DNA from: Notospermus geniculatus
Taxonomy: Eukaryota > Nemertea > Pilidiophora > Heteronemertea > Lineidae
Assembly: GCA_002633025.1 (NCBI GenBank)
Contig: NMRB01002761.1
Location: 1 to 64,000, forward strand
DNA length: 64,000 bases
Direction of reading: 5' to 3'
Position numbers and translations under genes: made by a program. Shown one piece after another: positions 11,685 through 24,659 of the stretch (its first letter is position 1; the number at the start of each line of letters is the position of its first letter). The notes under the pieces were generated by a model. It was not told where the DNA came from and did no database searches. It worked only from the letters and a program-made list of their open reading frames with translations.

Positions 11685-11775
11685 GTTGGCACGTTGGCCT
11701 CGGACTCCTGAGCTAGAAGTTAAGCAATGTAGAGTGTCGTCAGTGCTTGGATTGGTGACCAACACGATACACTGG
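11685..11775 (+). repeat. 5S rRNA-derived repeat, unit 2
   Basis: A second 5S-like core: CTAGAAGTTAAGCAATG near 11713-11729 and TGCTTGGATTGGTGACCAAC near 11744-11763, in the same orientation as unit 1 about 200 bp upstream. It is degenerate and unlikely to encode a functional 5S RNA. Confidence 0.6.
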
Positions 11776-11879
11776 CATCCACTGCCAATGGTGCATCTTG
11801 CATCTTGCATCAGCAGTTGCAAGGTGCATGGTCAAGGGTCAGCAAAATCATCTGATGCACTAGCCAAGCTTTGAAGAGT

Positions 11880-12640
11880 TCATCAGCAATAAAAAATTCC
11901 GCTGGACTAAATATAAATAACTCATCCTCATTATCTCAGAAATACTTCTATCTCATCCTGGTGATGCATGCTTGCATCTCATCAGAAATGAAAGGCATTT
12001 GGTACTCAGAAAACATCCAAACTATCTTTTCCACGACAGATATATAATCATATGGTAATATTTTCCAAAATCTTGACTAGGTGCCACATTCTGTTAACAA
12101 CAGAAGCAGTTTGGTTGGTATGCATACGTGCCGTGTTCACTGGAGATATGGTGGAGGTTACCATGCTGGGTCCTGAATAAACAAGTAGCAGCATTCAACA
12201 GTTGCCCACATCTAATACATATAAAGCAAATTCGCCCGGTCTTTGTCACGAATGTTCTCTGCAACCGCTGCATGGAGGGAGATGAGCAAGACCTTATTCG
12301 ATTGCTCTTGATACAAGGAGTGATCTTTTCAAGGTTAAAATTTTAAAATCGGCCAAACTATGCTTTAAGAAGCTTTTTTCTGTGAAATTGCATCAAATTC
12401 AAAAGCAATGACGTCACAAACGTTGTGTGACGTCATGCATGTCATCATCGCCGTTGCCATCTGAATTTGACGTTATGACGTCATCAAGTCACTGAGGTAC
12501 GTCCGCGACTGGGCTAAATTCGCACAAAGTACCGTGTCTTATACAATAACACATACCCGGTTTACCGGGTACTAAAGCTAGTAAGCTTCTAAAGGTGCTC
12601 TTCCATGTGTGAGTTTTCTTGCGAGAGTTCTCAATGGGCT
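11880..12640. other. No gene recognised
   Basis: Contains a TGACGTCA-rich patch at 12410-12490 (several TGACGTCA and ACGTCAT words) but no bounded element or coding frame. Confidence 0.4.
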
Positions 12641-13108
12641 ACACATGGTTGCCACAGCAATCACAACAACACATTTAATGACTTTTAATGCCTTTTTAAT
12701 GCCACGTCTAGGCATAATTTAATGCCAATTCGCAACATCTTCGGGCTTCATATTCATTCGTTTTACATGTAATTTTCAGCAGCGATAAATATCAGACAGT
12801 CTAAAAATGGCACTAAGTCATCCTATGCTCAGGGATGCATGATTGCCCCAATCAATGCTCTGTCACCCATTGCTGAAATCACTAATTGGCTTGATCTAAA
12901 AGTGATTAGGCCTAGGGCCTAACAGCGCGCTTCAGCAATGCTGTTTTGACACAACACCTACTAGGCTATAGGCCTAATTTAAGACCTTTTTAATGCCTCT
13001 GTTTGCTTTGCAGTAAAAATAATGCCTTTTTAATGCCTTTAAAAAGCACAGAATGGAGATAATGACTTTTAATGCTTTTTAATGCCCTGGGGCAACCATG
13101 CTACACCA
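12636..13108. mobile_element. Possible TIR element rich in TTTTTAATGCC
   Basis: The left TACACATGGTTGCCAC resembles the reverse complement of the right GGGGCAACCATGCTACA. Both ends carry repeated CTTTTTAATGCC words. Target duplication unclear. Confidence 0.4.
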
Positions 13109-13141
13109 CTGTCAGTTTTCTTAGGACATCGCTACCAGAGG

Positions 13142-13416
13142 CAGTGTTCTCCACGGGTTTTGGTCTAAGAGGGGCAGCGATGGGCCACCGCGCGAGGAGC
13201 CAAAGGCGCCTTCTGGCGGGGCCCTCCCCCAGCGAAATTTGGATTTTAGGTGTTTTCTGAGCATCTGAGATGCATAATTGAGCGATCTGCATCATAAATA
13301 TTCAGGCGGATGAATTTTTAAGAGGGGCGGACGAATTTTTAAGAGGGGCGGATTTTGCCGTCGGTATTTTTAAGAGGGGCGGGCCGCCTTTTTTTAGACT
13401 GGTTTGGAGAACACTG
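13142..13416. mobile_element. CAGTGTTCTCC element, copy 1 (6-bp TSD)
   Basis: Starts CAGTGTTCTCC and ends GGAGAACACTG (11-bp perfect TIR). It is flanked by CAGAGG at 13136-13141 and 13417-13422. The interior has repeated TTTTTAAGAGGGGCGG. Same family as 37860-38187. CAG ends fit a hAT superfamily non-autonomous element; the 6-bp TSD would place it with hAT6-type groups. Confidence 0.85.
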
Positions 13417-13424
13417 CAGAGGGT

Positions 13425-14700
13425 CGTCATCTGTTAAAGCCGCACAGTATAGACATGGGTTATAATCGGCGAGCATAGTCTCGGTCGAACACCCACGGCG
13501 CTGTTTCGAATCAGGGAATCCGTATTGCAGTACTGTGGAACGAAACGGCTGGCTGCGCAAGACTACACACAGCACTGGGGATTCCCTAAGGGGATTCCCC
13601 GAACCTCGATATAGGATAATGCTATAACGTGTGGTTCTATGGTTCTATACATTACGCACGCCTGTAAACGACATTGCACTAAAATTCGGCCGAACTGGAA
13701 GTGATTTAGCTGTCTACTGTGCGGCTTCAAGGTACCGTCACACTGAAGTAGTTCTCAAAATGTCCTGCCCCAAAAAAAACGTAAAACGGGCTAGAACATG
13801 TAACATTGGCCTGGCCAAATACCTCAAAGTTCTTGAGCACCCTTCCCATCCGAGCCCGTCCATGAAGTTCGTAAAAAGACTGTAAGAAGTCGCCACTAGT
13901 CCACTCCGTTCGCACACAGTTTGAGTTCATTCGGGAACATTTTCAAGAACGTACTGAGAACTAGCTCAGGGTGATTGGGGCATATGGTAGCAAGGGGCCA
14001 CATTGTTATTGGCTGTCATTTTAGCCACCAAAAATTTTCACTTGTCGTGGGCTGATGCCATCGAAAAAACTCACTAAGTATTGATGAAAAAGCACCAGAG
14101 GTACCAATGACCTATTCACAACCCCTGTTCACTCACACAGAAACAGAATTAGAATTTTTCTCATATCTTACAGAGTCATCATCGTTCATTCATAATATCA
14201 ATCAGAAATGGTTAAAACGAACAAATAACCAAGATCGGAAAGCAGCAATCTTATCAAACTGCCAGAAGAGCCAATTACACGGTCATTCGTGTAAATCACA
14301 GAGTGCTGAATGCTGCAATTACCACTGGTAAGATTGGCAAGTCAATGGTTGATGCTGGGTTGGATCTGGCGAGATGACAGAAGATTATCTACAGCGTGGA
14401 TGTTGAATGCTGTCTCTTTGCGTAAATCGCAAAGAAATGCGGCAGTTTACGCTCATCTTTTGAATTATGGATGGAAATGGCTCAGTAAAGCTGTCTGCAA
14501 CAGGAGAGGAATAATGTCAAGTGTCTCATGATCATTTGATGTAGTGGCTCGAACTATTTTGCGAGAAGTTTTTGCAACTAGACATAACACGAGGCAAAAT
14601 AATGACAAACTGCCAATAAATTTTGAAAGACAATTGCACAAGTCATAAAACTTTTTAACATATCGTTTTCGGTACAAACTCAGCCAGCCATTCTGGTTCA
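13425..14700. other. No gene recognised
   Basis: Only short frames on either strand without domain patterns. Confidence 0.5.
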
Positions 14701-14714
14701 TTTGATGGTTTACA

Positions 14715-14886
14715 CAGGGGCGGATCCACGATTTTGGAAAAAGGGGGCGCACTGTGCTAGAAACATTTTCAAGAAATCTGTGGTGAATTTCAGTGATTTG
14801 CTCCAAATTACAGAATTTCATGGTCAATTTTACAGATTTGTTGGCCAAAGGGGGTGAGCACCGGGTGCCCCCCAGATCCACGCCTA
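14715..14886. mobile_element. CAGGGGCGGATCCA element (degenerate)
   Basis: Begins CAGGGGCGGATCCACG and ends CAGATCCACGCCTAG. It is related in its ends to the elements at 19383-19556 and 58980-59239. The right end is mutated, so the target duplication is not clear. Confidence 0.6.
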
Positions 14887-15298
14887 GAACCACGACGCTT
14901 GAGTTCAATAACCCTCTATTGGAAACCGGGGGTTCTGCCCCATTTCATGCAACCCCAGCAAGCAAACTATTTCAACTGCAACTGTAATTCACATGCCTGG
15001 GATCTTTTTACCCCAAAATAAGACACCACAGGGTAACATCTTTTGCAATGAGAATTTAGGATGCAGCAAGGAAGCTAAAGCTTCATTCATAATCCACTAC
15101 TGTCTACACTATGATCCTTTTCCCTACTACAACACATGCACTCGGAACACCCAACAAGCAAACAATGAGAAGCAGATATCATAGAGGAAACTTCAATATC
15201 ATAATGGAATTGAAAGGTCAAGATGACAAAAGACCACGGGTCAGGGACCTTCAATTTACGTATCAATAGGGACGCCATTAACTAGATTGATTTCCATG

Positions 15299-15977
15299 CA
15301 GGGTTGGCGCTACCGCTCGCATTTTCGCCAATGGCGAACGGCAAATGCCGTTGACGAAAGTAAAATATCAGGTGACTAAAATTTTGGCGAGGGCTTCAAA
15401 ATAACCCCATGTGGCGAAAAAGAGCCCTGGAAGTGCGAAACACCTTTCTGGCGATAATGTTTTCCCCCAGCTGCCCAGGTATTTTAGGTTGATTGCCCTA
15501 TTCAGCTTGTGAAAACCAGCCACAAGCTCNNNNNNNNNNNNNNNNNNNNNNNNNNNNNNNNNNNNNNNNNNNNNNNNNNNNNNNNNNNNNNNNNNNNNNN
15601 NNNNNNNNNNNNNNNNNNNNNNNNNNNNNNNNNNNNNNNNNNNNNNNNNNNNNNNNNNNNNNNNNNNNNNNNNNNNNNNNNNNNNNNNNNNNNNNNNNNN
15701 NNNNNNNNNNNNNNNNNNNNNNNNNNNNNNNNNNNNNNNNNNNNNNNNNNNNNNNNNTGGTCGCACCACATAACTGGCATGACATTGTCAGGCTATGTCT
15801 ATATCAGTGCCAGACATGCGGCTAAGGTCCCCATGTATCATAAGTTTGCCTGAAGGAGATCAGTTTCCGGCTAAACTCATCTGAGAAAGTGGCTAAACTC
15901 CAATGATTTTGGCTAAATAAGACTTCAATGTGGCTAAAGAAATGGCTAGGGGAAAATATTTCACAGCTCCAACCCTG
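15299..15977. mobile_element. CAGGGTTGG element with 5-bp TSD (contains gap)
   Basis: Starts CAGGGTTGGCG and ends TCCAACCCTG. CCATG flanks it at 15294-15298 and 15978-15982. The interior has repeated GGCTAAA and TTCGCCAATGGCGAA words; the GCCATTGGCGA motif also occurs in the element at 42400-43300. A run of N interrupts it at 15530-15757. Confidence 0.8.
15530..15757. other. Sequence gap (228 N)
   Basis: Unresolved bases inside a repeat element; open frames across it are artefacts. Confidence 1.
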
Positions 15978-16107
15978 CCATGGCTGGAATCCCTGAAGAA
16001 TATTCAGTCAGGTCATCAAAGAACATAGCTAGAGATGGGGCACCTCTGACCGCAGATTTACAAGTTGGGCAGATGAGAATCAGAACCAACATTCATGTAG
16101 ATATTAA

Positions 16108-16357
16108 AGGAGCTGGACGTCCAAGTTGTAAACACTCACTCACTGGTTCTCTATCCACGCGACGCCTGCAGTGCTGCCACCTATTGTTGGTGACATGTAC
16201 TAATGTGAATATCGTGAGTGAGTTGCATTGGACCGGGCACCAGTCTAACGATCACGGGGCGCTACTGGTGCTGCCTCCTTTACGAAGGAATGAAACTAGT
16301 TTGCCGACCATGTTTGTAAACAAACCAGCTTGTTTACAACTTCGGCGTCTAACTCCT
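16108..16357. mobile_element. TTAA-target MITE, copy 1 (250 bp)
   Basis: TTAA at 16104-16107 and 16358-16361 flank ends AGGAGCTGGACGTCC and the complementary right end. The same family lies inverted at 48178-48407. TTAA targets are typical of piggyBac and Kolobok-type transposases; which one is not shown. Confidence 0.8.
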
Positions 16358-16361
16358 TTAA

Positions 16362-17580
16362 GTGGACTCGGCAGGATCCCTCTACCAACAGGCAGTTGTC
16401 TGCTGTTTTTCTACTTCATTCACACCTATATATCCACTGTCGAATCAAAAACGAGAAAATCTGGTCAACTGTAACACTACTGCCGCATAATTACCACTGC
16501 TGCAATTCTACTGCTAATGACCATATAAGGAGTTGCTTTGATCTGCTGCCAACTACACCAAGTGGCAGTAGTTTGGAAGTAGACAACCGCACCTCTACCC
16601 TTTATCTACTGCATTCAGGGTTTCTGCCATAAATCGAAAGAACAGACGCGGGTACAACAGCTCATGGGGTGTCACAGGCACCACAAGGATTTGAAAACAC
16701 CATGTCTTTCGAGCTGAGAGTCCCTGAACCATGTTGACAGTGATTAATAACCTCCCGAAGACAGACTCCAGCAGGTCCTGCCTCTGTAATTCATCATGCT
16801 GTCATCTTGCCTGGGAAAGTCGTGAGGGTATTCTCAATCGCGCATTGACTCGGATGATTCTACATGCAATACCAGTACATGCATGCATTAAGCCAGCAGC
16901 ACACCAGCTACGCCCCCTCTCTTAACCTCTACTCGTATTTATAGCAAATGCGTGCGAAAAGGTGCTCGACTTGTACAATGTAGTAATTTTATTCTCTGTC
17001 ATTTGCAAGTAATTTCAGCTCAATCAGACCAATATATGAGTTATGTGCAAAAGAATGTGGTAGTGTCGGGCACCTAGCTGAAACCGAGTTATCTCCGCCT
17101 TGGGCGTCAAGGAGTTAATATCAAAACTGGCATATCGGCACTTACCTCTAAGAACATGACCAATCTTCTTAGCAACAGTTCCACTTTCAAACTCCAAAAC
17201 AGATCAATAAGGAATATCAATACCCCTCAAGGAAATCGTTATCTTTGTACCAAAGACTCCACAGAACCATTCAAATATGACTATGGTTCATGGCAAGTGA
17301 AAGAGAATGTCCCATTGACATCATAAGTATTGCCAACGACACAGCTCGCGAGATTCGATCAGAGACTGGAGCCAGTGAGACTCGTCCAAGTGGTCTTGTG
17401 AATGGTTGATGCAGTGGAGAGACGTGGAAGGAGAGCAGACAGAATGGAAAGCGCAATAACTCTAGCAAATAGATATGATAGTACACTACATGATGTCATA
17501 CTGACTACTGATCATTTTTAAAGTCATCTGCACTGTATCAAAGACCGGCAGTTGTACTCAATGAAAGAGGCGACTGAATC
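16362..17580. other. No gene recognised
   Basis: Short frames only; no bounded repeat identified. Confidence 0.45.
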
Positions 17581-17587
17581 TAGGCTT

Positions 17588-18052
17588 GTTGTAAGCGTAG
17601 CGCACATCGACCTTGCGACTGGAAGCAACTGAACGCCACAGTCGCTATCGATGTGCGCTGAACGCGCACATCGGTTACAACTGGTCTTCAATCTGGAGCG
17701 CGCACATCGAACAGGCAACTGAACTGAATGCTACATGGAAATTGTTGATGTCTTCCGAGCGGACCACTCGGGATTCCTTCACATGACCAGGTGTGCTCCA
17801 CAGACAAAGGAAATTCATTGCCAGAGCGTGCACATCGACTGCGACTGAAGAGAACTAGAAGCAACGGTCGGCAACAAGTAGAACATGAGCAACTGGCTGG
17901 AACTAGTGGCAACGGTCGGCAATAGCGTTGCCGGGGCGCGTACATCGACCTGTTTGAGTATCTGATCAGTTGCTGCTGTTTCCAGCCAGTCGCCCACCGT
18001 TGCCGGAAACGCCATTGCCGGTAGTTGCTTCCAGTCGCAAGGTCGATGTGCG
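17588..18052. mobile_element. Non-autonomous element with 8-bp TSD (hAT-like)
   Basis: CTAGGCTT occurs at 17580-17587 and 18053-18060. A 31-bp inverted repeat, AGCGCACATCGACCTTGCGA and onward, lies at 17599-17629 and is mirrored at 18024-18054, offset by about 12 bp at the left end. The interior has repeated GCAACTG and GGCAACGG words. Confidence 0.65.
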
Positions 18053-18229
18053 CTAGGCTTTAGTTTGCTATCATCTGTGACACGTGTAATCCAGGTTTTG
18101 ATAGTGTCATTCGTTGTCTGTTAAAGAGTGCACTGACTACCCAAGCAGGATAGTTTGACTTCCTTGTGTTCTGATGAGTCTAATCCTTCAAAGAATCACT
18201 CATGAATTCAATCAATTAGACCAGCAACA

Positions 18230-18420
18230 ACATAGGCATCGCCAGGTTTTCGGAAGGGGGATCGGACTTCTTAAAGGCGGGACTGTCGTGCGAAGCGTGT
18301 TCGGCCCTTGCCCAGACAGGATGCTGGGGGGCCTCGCCAGGAAAATTTGAAAATCTAGATGCTCTGAGATGCATTCTGGGGCATTTTGCAATCGGCCCTG
18401 TCCTGCTCAACACATTAAGC
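18230..18420. repeat. Decayed relative of the CAGTGTTCTCC/CAGGGGCGG elements
   Basis: Shares AGATGCTCTGAGATGCATTCTG and GGGGCCTCGCCAGGAAAATTT-like words with 37860-38187 and 58980-59239, without clear ends. Confidence 0.4.
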
Positions 18421-19382
18421 TGCTTTGAATGTTAGGGCACTGTTCACCAAAAGGGGGGGGGGGGTAGTTCACACCTCCCGACCCCCCTGGTGACGCCCAT
18501 GAACAATGTGGATTGTGCGAAAATATTGGTACAGCTTGTTTTAATTTATGGGACACATAAAACTTCCTTGTCTCACGATTTTTATCTCCATGCCAACACT
18601 AGTAGTGTCAAATCAGTGTTGGTGAATGAAAATGAGAATAGTCTTTTTTTATGGAACTACGCCGGGGAATTGGACCGTAAAATACAACAGTTACCATGGT
18701 TACAAGGTGATTAACTTGCATACCCGATGACAGCAAAATTGCCTGGCTACCCCTGCTTACAGACTTGTCATCTCGTCAGCATCGTCTTGGCCCCCAACAC
18801 TCTGATGACGCTCAAGGGGTAAGCCGGCAAGGAAGATATTTCCTGAACAGACGAAACAAGACATCACGACAAAAAGCTAAAAGAGCATTCTGTCAGTATA
18901 GCCATTGTGACAAGTCAAAAATATATGTAATCAGATACTGACAACTGCCGACTGATAAAAATACCAAATGCTCTCAAATAATCAGCTCAGGTACATTCCT
19001 CCAATACGTTTTTCGCATTCCTCCTAGAGCTTGACATTTGATGAATATATTGCATTGGAAATAGAGCTGAAAGGAGCTTAAAGACTAAAGTTACAGGCCG
19101 ATTCTTTCTGGATTCTCCAGAGGAAAGTACCTATTGAATACTTCAGCTGCTTATTTCGTAGCCTATAAGGTAAAAGAATTTCACCATAACGGACTCTTTT
19201 ATAACCAAGACACTTACTGAAATGCTTTGACACACCTTTTTTCTCAATCATGTCAATTTCAAGTTGGTCATAATGGACACATTCAGAATTTGGAATGCAA
19301 GCACAAAGAACACAACAAAGTGAACCACACCCCTCTTCAACTGACAGAAAGAAGAGATGGCAGCACTGTACTCTACCCTAAC

Positions 19383-19556
19383 CAGGCGTGGATCCAGGGG
19401 GCGCACACCCGGTCCGTGCCCCCTCTATTTTGTGGAAAATCTTTAAATTTGACCGGGAAATTTCGAAATTTTGAAAAAATGTTAAAATTTGACCGAGGTT
19501 TTCCCCGATGTGCGCTGTCTGCGCCCCTCTTTCCCATGATTCTGGATCCGCCCCTG
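19383..19556. mobile_element. CAGGCGTGGATCC element with 5-bp TSD
   Basis: Ends CAGGCGTGGATCCAG and CTGGATCCGCCCCTG. CTAAC flanks it at 19378-19382 and 19557-19561. 174 bp, noncoding, with AAATTTGACCG words repeated inside. Confidence 0.8.
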
Positions 19557-19696
19557 CTAACCAGCAAGAAGTTCTTTCCAATTCTTGCTGCCAATAATTT
19601 ATGATCTAGGAATAGGATTTTGAGGTATGGCCGGCCATCTTCGGCACCGCCACTGGCAATATACCACCATTCGCCAAGGCCAGTAAGGCTGCAAGG

Positions 19697-19813
19697 GGCC
19701 ATATTCTAGAAGCTTCCTTAAGTGTAAGGTCGACCTTTAGCTATTGTTTGCAGGGTAGAATACAAAAGCTCAAGGTCGACCTTACACTTAAGGAAGCTTC
19801 TAGAATACGGCCC
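19697..19813. mobile_element. Hairpin MITE (117 bp)
   Basis: GGGCCATATTCTAGAAGCTT and onward to AAGGTCGACCTT is mirrored by AAGGTCGACCTTACACTTAA to ATACGGCCC. The arms of about 44 bp have one or two mismatches around a loop of about 28 bp. Confidence 0.8.
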
Positions 19814-20462
19814 AACGACTCTGACACTGACACTGACGGCCCCTAACTGAGCAACAGCACTTTCTTGAGTACGTACTCGTTGAGTTTATAAATTACAAGA
19901 AGATGAATCACAGTATGGCTTCACATCATGAATACAGAAACAGGTACTACACAATGATTTGAAACAGACTGTAACCTTTCCTTCAAATGTCAAGTTGTTG
20001 TTTACATGTATGTGGTAATGTACTAGAGCCAATGTTTCTTACTAGCCTGAAGACACTGTGTGGTTTCATTCTAAAGAGGAATCTAAAAATAGATGAATCA
20101 GTTCTTTTGATCCATCACACAGTTACTTGGCCTTCTATGTTTGTTGATGTCAGGTCGACCTTGCGATGGCATATGCAGAACAAATGGCGACTGACTTTTC
20201 CAGATCACACTACGTCACCCTGCTCGTAACAAAATCAGTCGCTGAATGGTGTGTCATGACTGCAGTTGCGTCTCATCTGCGACGACAGGCATTCGTCCCC
20301 GATCAAGAAGATCACAAATCACAAGAGTTGAACATGTTCAACTTCTTTGCCACGACTGACTTGGGTTACGATTCCCTGCACACAGATGCCGCCAGTGTTG
20401 CAGCGAATGAGACCAATTCTTTTCGCTTCACACATTTTCGCTTCTGCGACCTGGTCACCATT

Positions 20463-20510
20463 ATTATGGTTTCCGATCTCAAGATCGGAAACCATATNAC
20501 CTGACGTCAG
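20463..20510. repeat. Fragment of the GGTTCCCGAT palindrome family
   Basis: ATTATTATGGTTTCCGATCTC followed by AAGATCGGAAACCATA resembles the palindromic ends at 52157 and 53287. It is cut by an N at 20498. Confidence 0.6.
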
Positions 20511-20679
20511 CATTAGGTCCCTTGAACATCAAAAGTTTTAATTTTTACTTAGCAGGTCTGCATCCAATGGGTAAACAAACTGTCGGATGCTGCATTTGAT
20601 GCCACTGCAACTGCGATGGACAATTTTTTGGCCTCCTATTGTGGGGCTATATAGGGCTAGATGAAATTTAGATGCAGGT

Positions 20680-22298
20680 GCTGATTGTCTATTCCCCAGA
20701 ACAACATCACTGAATGGCTAAGGGCTCAGCAGTGATCAACGTTAGCCTAATGAGAAGAAAATGGAAAATACATGTTTTCCACTCTCATCGGAAGCACCTG
20801 ATCCTTCCGATCAGAAGGGATAAGACCCATCATAGTATGCGATAAGGCAATCACACCTAATGGCAGTATATAATTCATCATTCATGATTCCAGGAAATCA
20901 TCGAAGGTAACTACTCTACAGTCATGTGCCATACGAACACGTTGCTATCATGATTCTAATGACATGACCGATGGTGGTTTTTCGAGCAGTTCGAAGTGCT
21001 TCCAGTATCGTACCTGCAACCTGGCTCCAACTCTGCCATTTGAGAACTTAGCCCTGGCAACGATCAAAACAACAGTTTTGCGTCAGCTCACTGAGCCTGC
21101 TCTCAAGCCATTGGAGATATGGCTTTTTTGCCGTGTGGAGTTCAGCAGGGTTAGACAATTTGTCAATGGACAATTCGTCCAGTAGGATATTTCGTCTATG
21201 GACAATTCGTCCCTTAGGGCAATTCATCTCTGGAAAATTCGTCCCCATGGGCAATTTATGTCCCCAGGCAATAGGCGCTGTCAGTGAGTTGACCAATAGG
21301 TGTCACTACGGCCCAATTCAATGCATATAACGGACCCATTCATTCTTGATCGAGCACCAATCATGTGGATTTTCCTGTGTATTGGTCGGCTAGAACTTTG
21401 CTGCCATCTTTTGGCAATACGGGCGGTTGACTGCTCCTATTCCCCAATTCCCCCAGAGGAATTGTCCTAGAGCCGTTCAGCCTGCTATTGTCACTTTAGA
21501 GTTTATTCCGAGTTATGGGTCATCACTGTAAAAGACCCTGCATGGGCACCGTCTGGAATGTGAAAATCTCACCCTACACTCAAGTAGACACCACACAGTG
21601 CCACCTGTTGCTTGTCCTGCCATTTTAGGTGGAGCTGATGATATTGGTCTGATAAAATGATGTGAAGATCCTTCGAATGCTGGCACGCCACCTGCTGAGA
21701 TTTGCCCCTTTCCCCGAGCAAGTGTATCAAAAACCTTGTCGCACCAATTTTCCCTGGGGCAGCACATTTTTTACAAGATACTGACGGTCCGATATTGACG
21801 TATCTCTCATATACATGGGGTTTTCTCTTTCAGCCATACTTGTACTTCTCCAGGCCTTCGTTCTTCATGAGATAACAACAGACATGCAAAGGTACATCCT
21901 TCAAGCACTATCTCATCTGCACATGTCCTGTTCACATTCTTGGCATCATCCATGTTATCGTACCCGGCAGCAGGTAGGCCTACAGGTTCTGGGTAGCATC
22001 TCAAGAGATAATTTACCATGCAATCGCTGGGAGCATCTTTCGTCTAGATCAAACTCTCAGAGTAGATTCATTCTGCACGTCTGAAAACCTTGTGATCCAC
22101 TCTTGGGCTTTCCCCCCAAGATTTACATACAGGGTCTGAACGTTCTAAAACCAGAACACACATGCTGAAGGTCATTGATGTGGTTACTAACTAGTCGTGA
22201 GGGAGGATGATATCCGCCATGTCCATCTGGATTGGCAGCTCCATGGTTTCAGAAAATCGAGCCGAAGGATCAGTTACGCTCATTCTAATTGGTTTAAA
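20680..22298. repeat. 1.6-kb direct duplication, copy A
   Basis: Matches 23017-24648 throughout with scattered substitutions and short indels. It contains tandem GGACAATTCGTCC-like words (about 21165-21240) whose apparent frames are not coding. It ends where a palindromic insertion starts. Confidence 0.9.
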
Positions 22299-22301
22299 TA
22301 G

Positions 22302-23015
22302 TCCAGTCAAAATAGCCCAAAAATGGGCCAAATCTCACACTAATTGCAAGAGAAATGAAACCACTTGTTTTTTGTTCCTCTGGACCCACCTCATCACTGA
22401 CTGAAAATTCCACACAATCAGATGTGTGGAACATGGTGAAATTTCAGGATGATTGTATCCTTTTCAGCTTTCTACAGGAGGTACGAGTACTTTGTACAGG
22501 AGAATGAGACAGGATGTACAACTAACTTTTGAACGGTTGGATTTACACCCAATAAATGTATTACAAACAGATAGAAATATGGTACCTCTTAATCGAAAAA
22601 TCATGTTTTTTGTAGTTTTTACCAAGTTACGTAATTGGAAACGGCGTTTTTATGTATTTTGACCCATTTTGTGTTAATTTACATAAAACGGCATTTCTTA
22701 TCACATAAAACAATTAAAAACATGCTTACCTGCTTCTAAGGTGCCATGTTTCTATCTGTTGGTAATACATTTATGGGGTGTAAATCCAACCGTTCATAAG
22801 TTAGTTGTACATCGGTTCCCATTCTCCTGTACAAAGCTGTTCTTGGGTCCAATGATAAAGTCAGTTCCAAAAATTCAAACCCCCAGAAAAATATGTTCCA
22901 CACCTAGAACTGATTGGAATTTTTGATATATTACTTTATGTACTTAAAGAAGACAAATAAAAGTGGTTTCACTTTTCTTGCAATTAGTGTGACTTTTAAA
23001 CCTATTTTGACTGGA
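22302..23015. mobile_element. Long-palindrome MITE inserted at the end of copy A
   Basis: The left end TCCAGTCAAAATAG is mirrored by CTATTTTGACTGGA ending at 23015, followed by an N at 23016. Inner arms also mirror, e.g. TACAGGAGAATG near 22497 and CATTCTCCTGTAC near 22825. No conserved coding frame. Confidence 0.75.
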
Positions 23016-23016
23016 N

Positions 23017-24648
23017 GCTGATTGTCTATTCCCCAGAACAACATCACTGAATGGCTAAGGGCTCAGCAGTGATAAACGTTAGCCTAATGAGAAGAAAATG
23101 GAAAATACATGTTTTCCACTCTCATCGGAAGCACCTGATCCTTCCGATCAGAAAGGATAAGACCCATCATAGTATGCGATAAGGCAATCACACCTAATGG
23201 CAGTATATAATTCATCATTCATGATTCCAGGAAATCATCGAAGGTAACTATACTCTACAGCCATGTGCCATACGAGCACGTTGCTATCTGATGATTCTAA
23301 TGACATGAACACACTGATGGTGGTTTTTCGAGCAGTTCGAAGGTGCTTCTAGTAACGTACCTGCAACCTGGCTCCAACTCTGCCATTTGAGAACTTAGCC
23401 TGGCAACGATCAAAACAACAGTTTTGCATCAGCTCACTGAGCCTGCTCTCAAGCCATTGGAGATATGGCGTTTTTGCCATGTGTGTTCAGCAGGGTTAGA
23501 CAATTTGTCAATGGACAATTCGTCCCGTAGGACATTTCGTCTATGGACAATACGTCCTTTAGGGCAATTCATCTCTGGAAAATTCGTCCCCATGGGCAAT
23601 TTATGTCCCCAGACAATAGGAGCTGGCAGTGAGTTGACCAATAGGTGTCACTACGGCCCAATTCAATGCATATAACGGACCCATTCATTCTTGATCGAGC
23701 ACCAATCACGTGGATTTTCTTGTGTATTGGTCGGCTAGAACTTTGCTGCCATCTTTTGGCAATACGCGCGGTTGACTGCTCCTATTCCCCAATTCCCCCA
23801 GAGGAATTGTCCTAGAGCCGTTCAGCCTGCTATTGTCACTTTAGAGTTTATTCCGAGTTATGGGTCATCACTGTAAAAGACCCTGCATGGGCACCGTCTG
23901 GAATGTGAAAATCTCACCCTGGGTGCACTCAAGTACATCCCACACAGTGCCACCTGTTGCTTGGTCCTGCCAAGAGCTGATCACGTTGGACTGATAAAAT
24001 GATGTGAAGAGCCTTCGAATGCTGGCACCACACCACCTGCTGAGATTCACCCCTTTCCTCGAGCAAGTGTATCAAAAACATTGTCGCACCAATTTTCCCT
24101 GGGGCAGCACATTTTTTACAAGATATTGACGGTCCGATATTGACATATCTCTCATATGTTGGGTTTCTCTTTCAGCCAAACTTCTCCAGCCCTTCACATA
24201 TCACTTCATTGGAATAGATATACGGAAAGGTATACATATCCTTCAAGCACTATCTCATCTGTACATGTCCTGTTCACATTCTTGGCATCATCCATGTTAT
24301 CGTGCCCGGCAGCAGGTAGGCCTACAGGTTCTGGGTATAGCATCTCACAAGATAACTTACCATGCAGTCGCTGGGAGCATCTTTCGTCTACCTAGATCAA
24401 ACTCTCAGAGTAGATTCATTATGCATGTCTGAAAACCTTGTGTTCCACTCTTGGGCTTTTCCCCCAAGATTTACATACAGGGTCTGAACGTTCTAAAACG
24501 AGAACACACATGCTGAAGGTCATTGATGCGGTTACTAACTAGCCGTGAGGGAGGATGATATCCGCCATGTCCATCTGGATAGGCAGCTCCATGGTTTCAG
24601 AAAATCGAGCCGACGGCATCAGTTACGCTCATTCTAATTGGTTTAAAA
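23017..24648. repeat. 1.6-kb direct duplication, copy B
   Basis: Starts directly after the N at 23016 and lacks the palindromic insertion present after copy A. The simplest reading is a second haplotype placed in tandem by the assembler. Confidence 0.9.
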
Positions 24649-24659
24649 TGGCATGGTCA

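Noticed and set aside
21133-21330. Frame seen in both 1.6-kb copies
   Set aside because: Derived from tandem GGACAATTCGTCC words, no domain, and the duplication is probably allelic, so conservation is not evidence.
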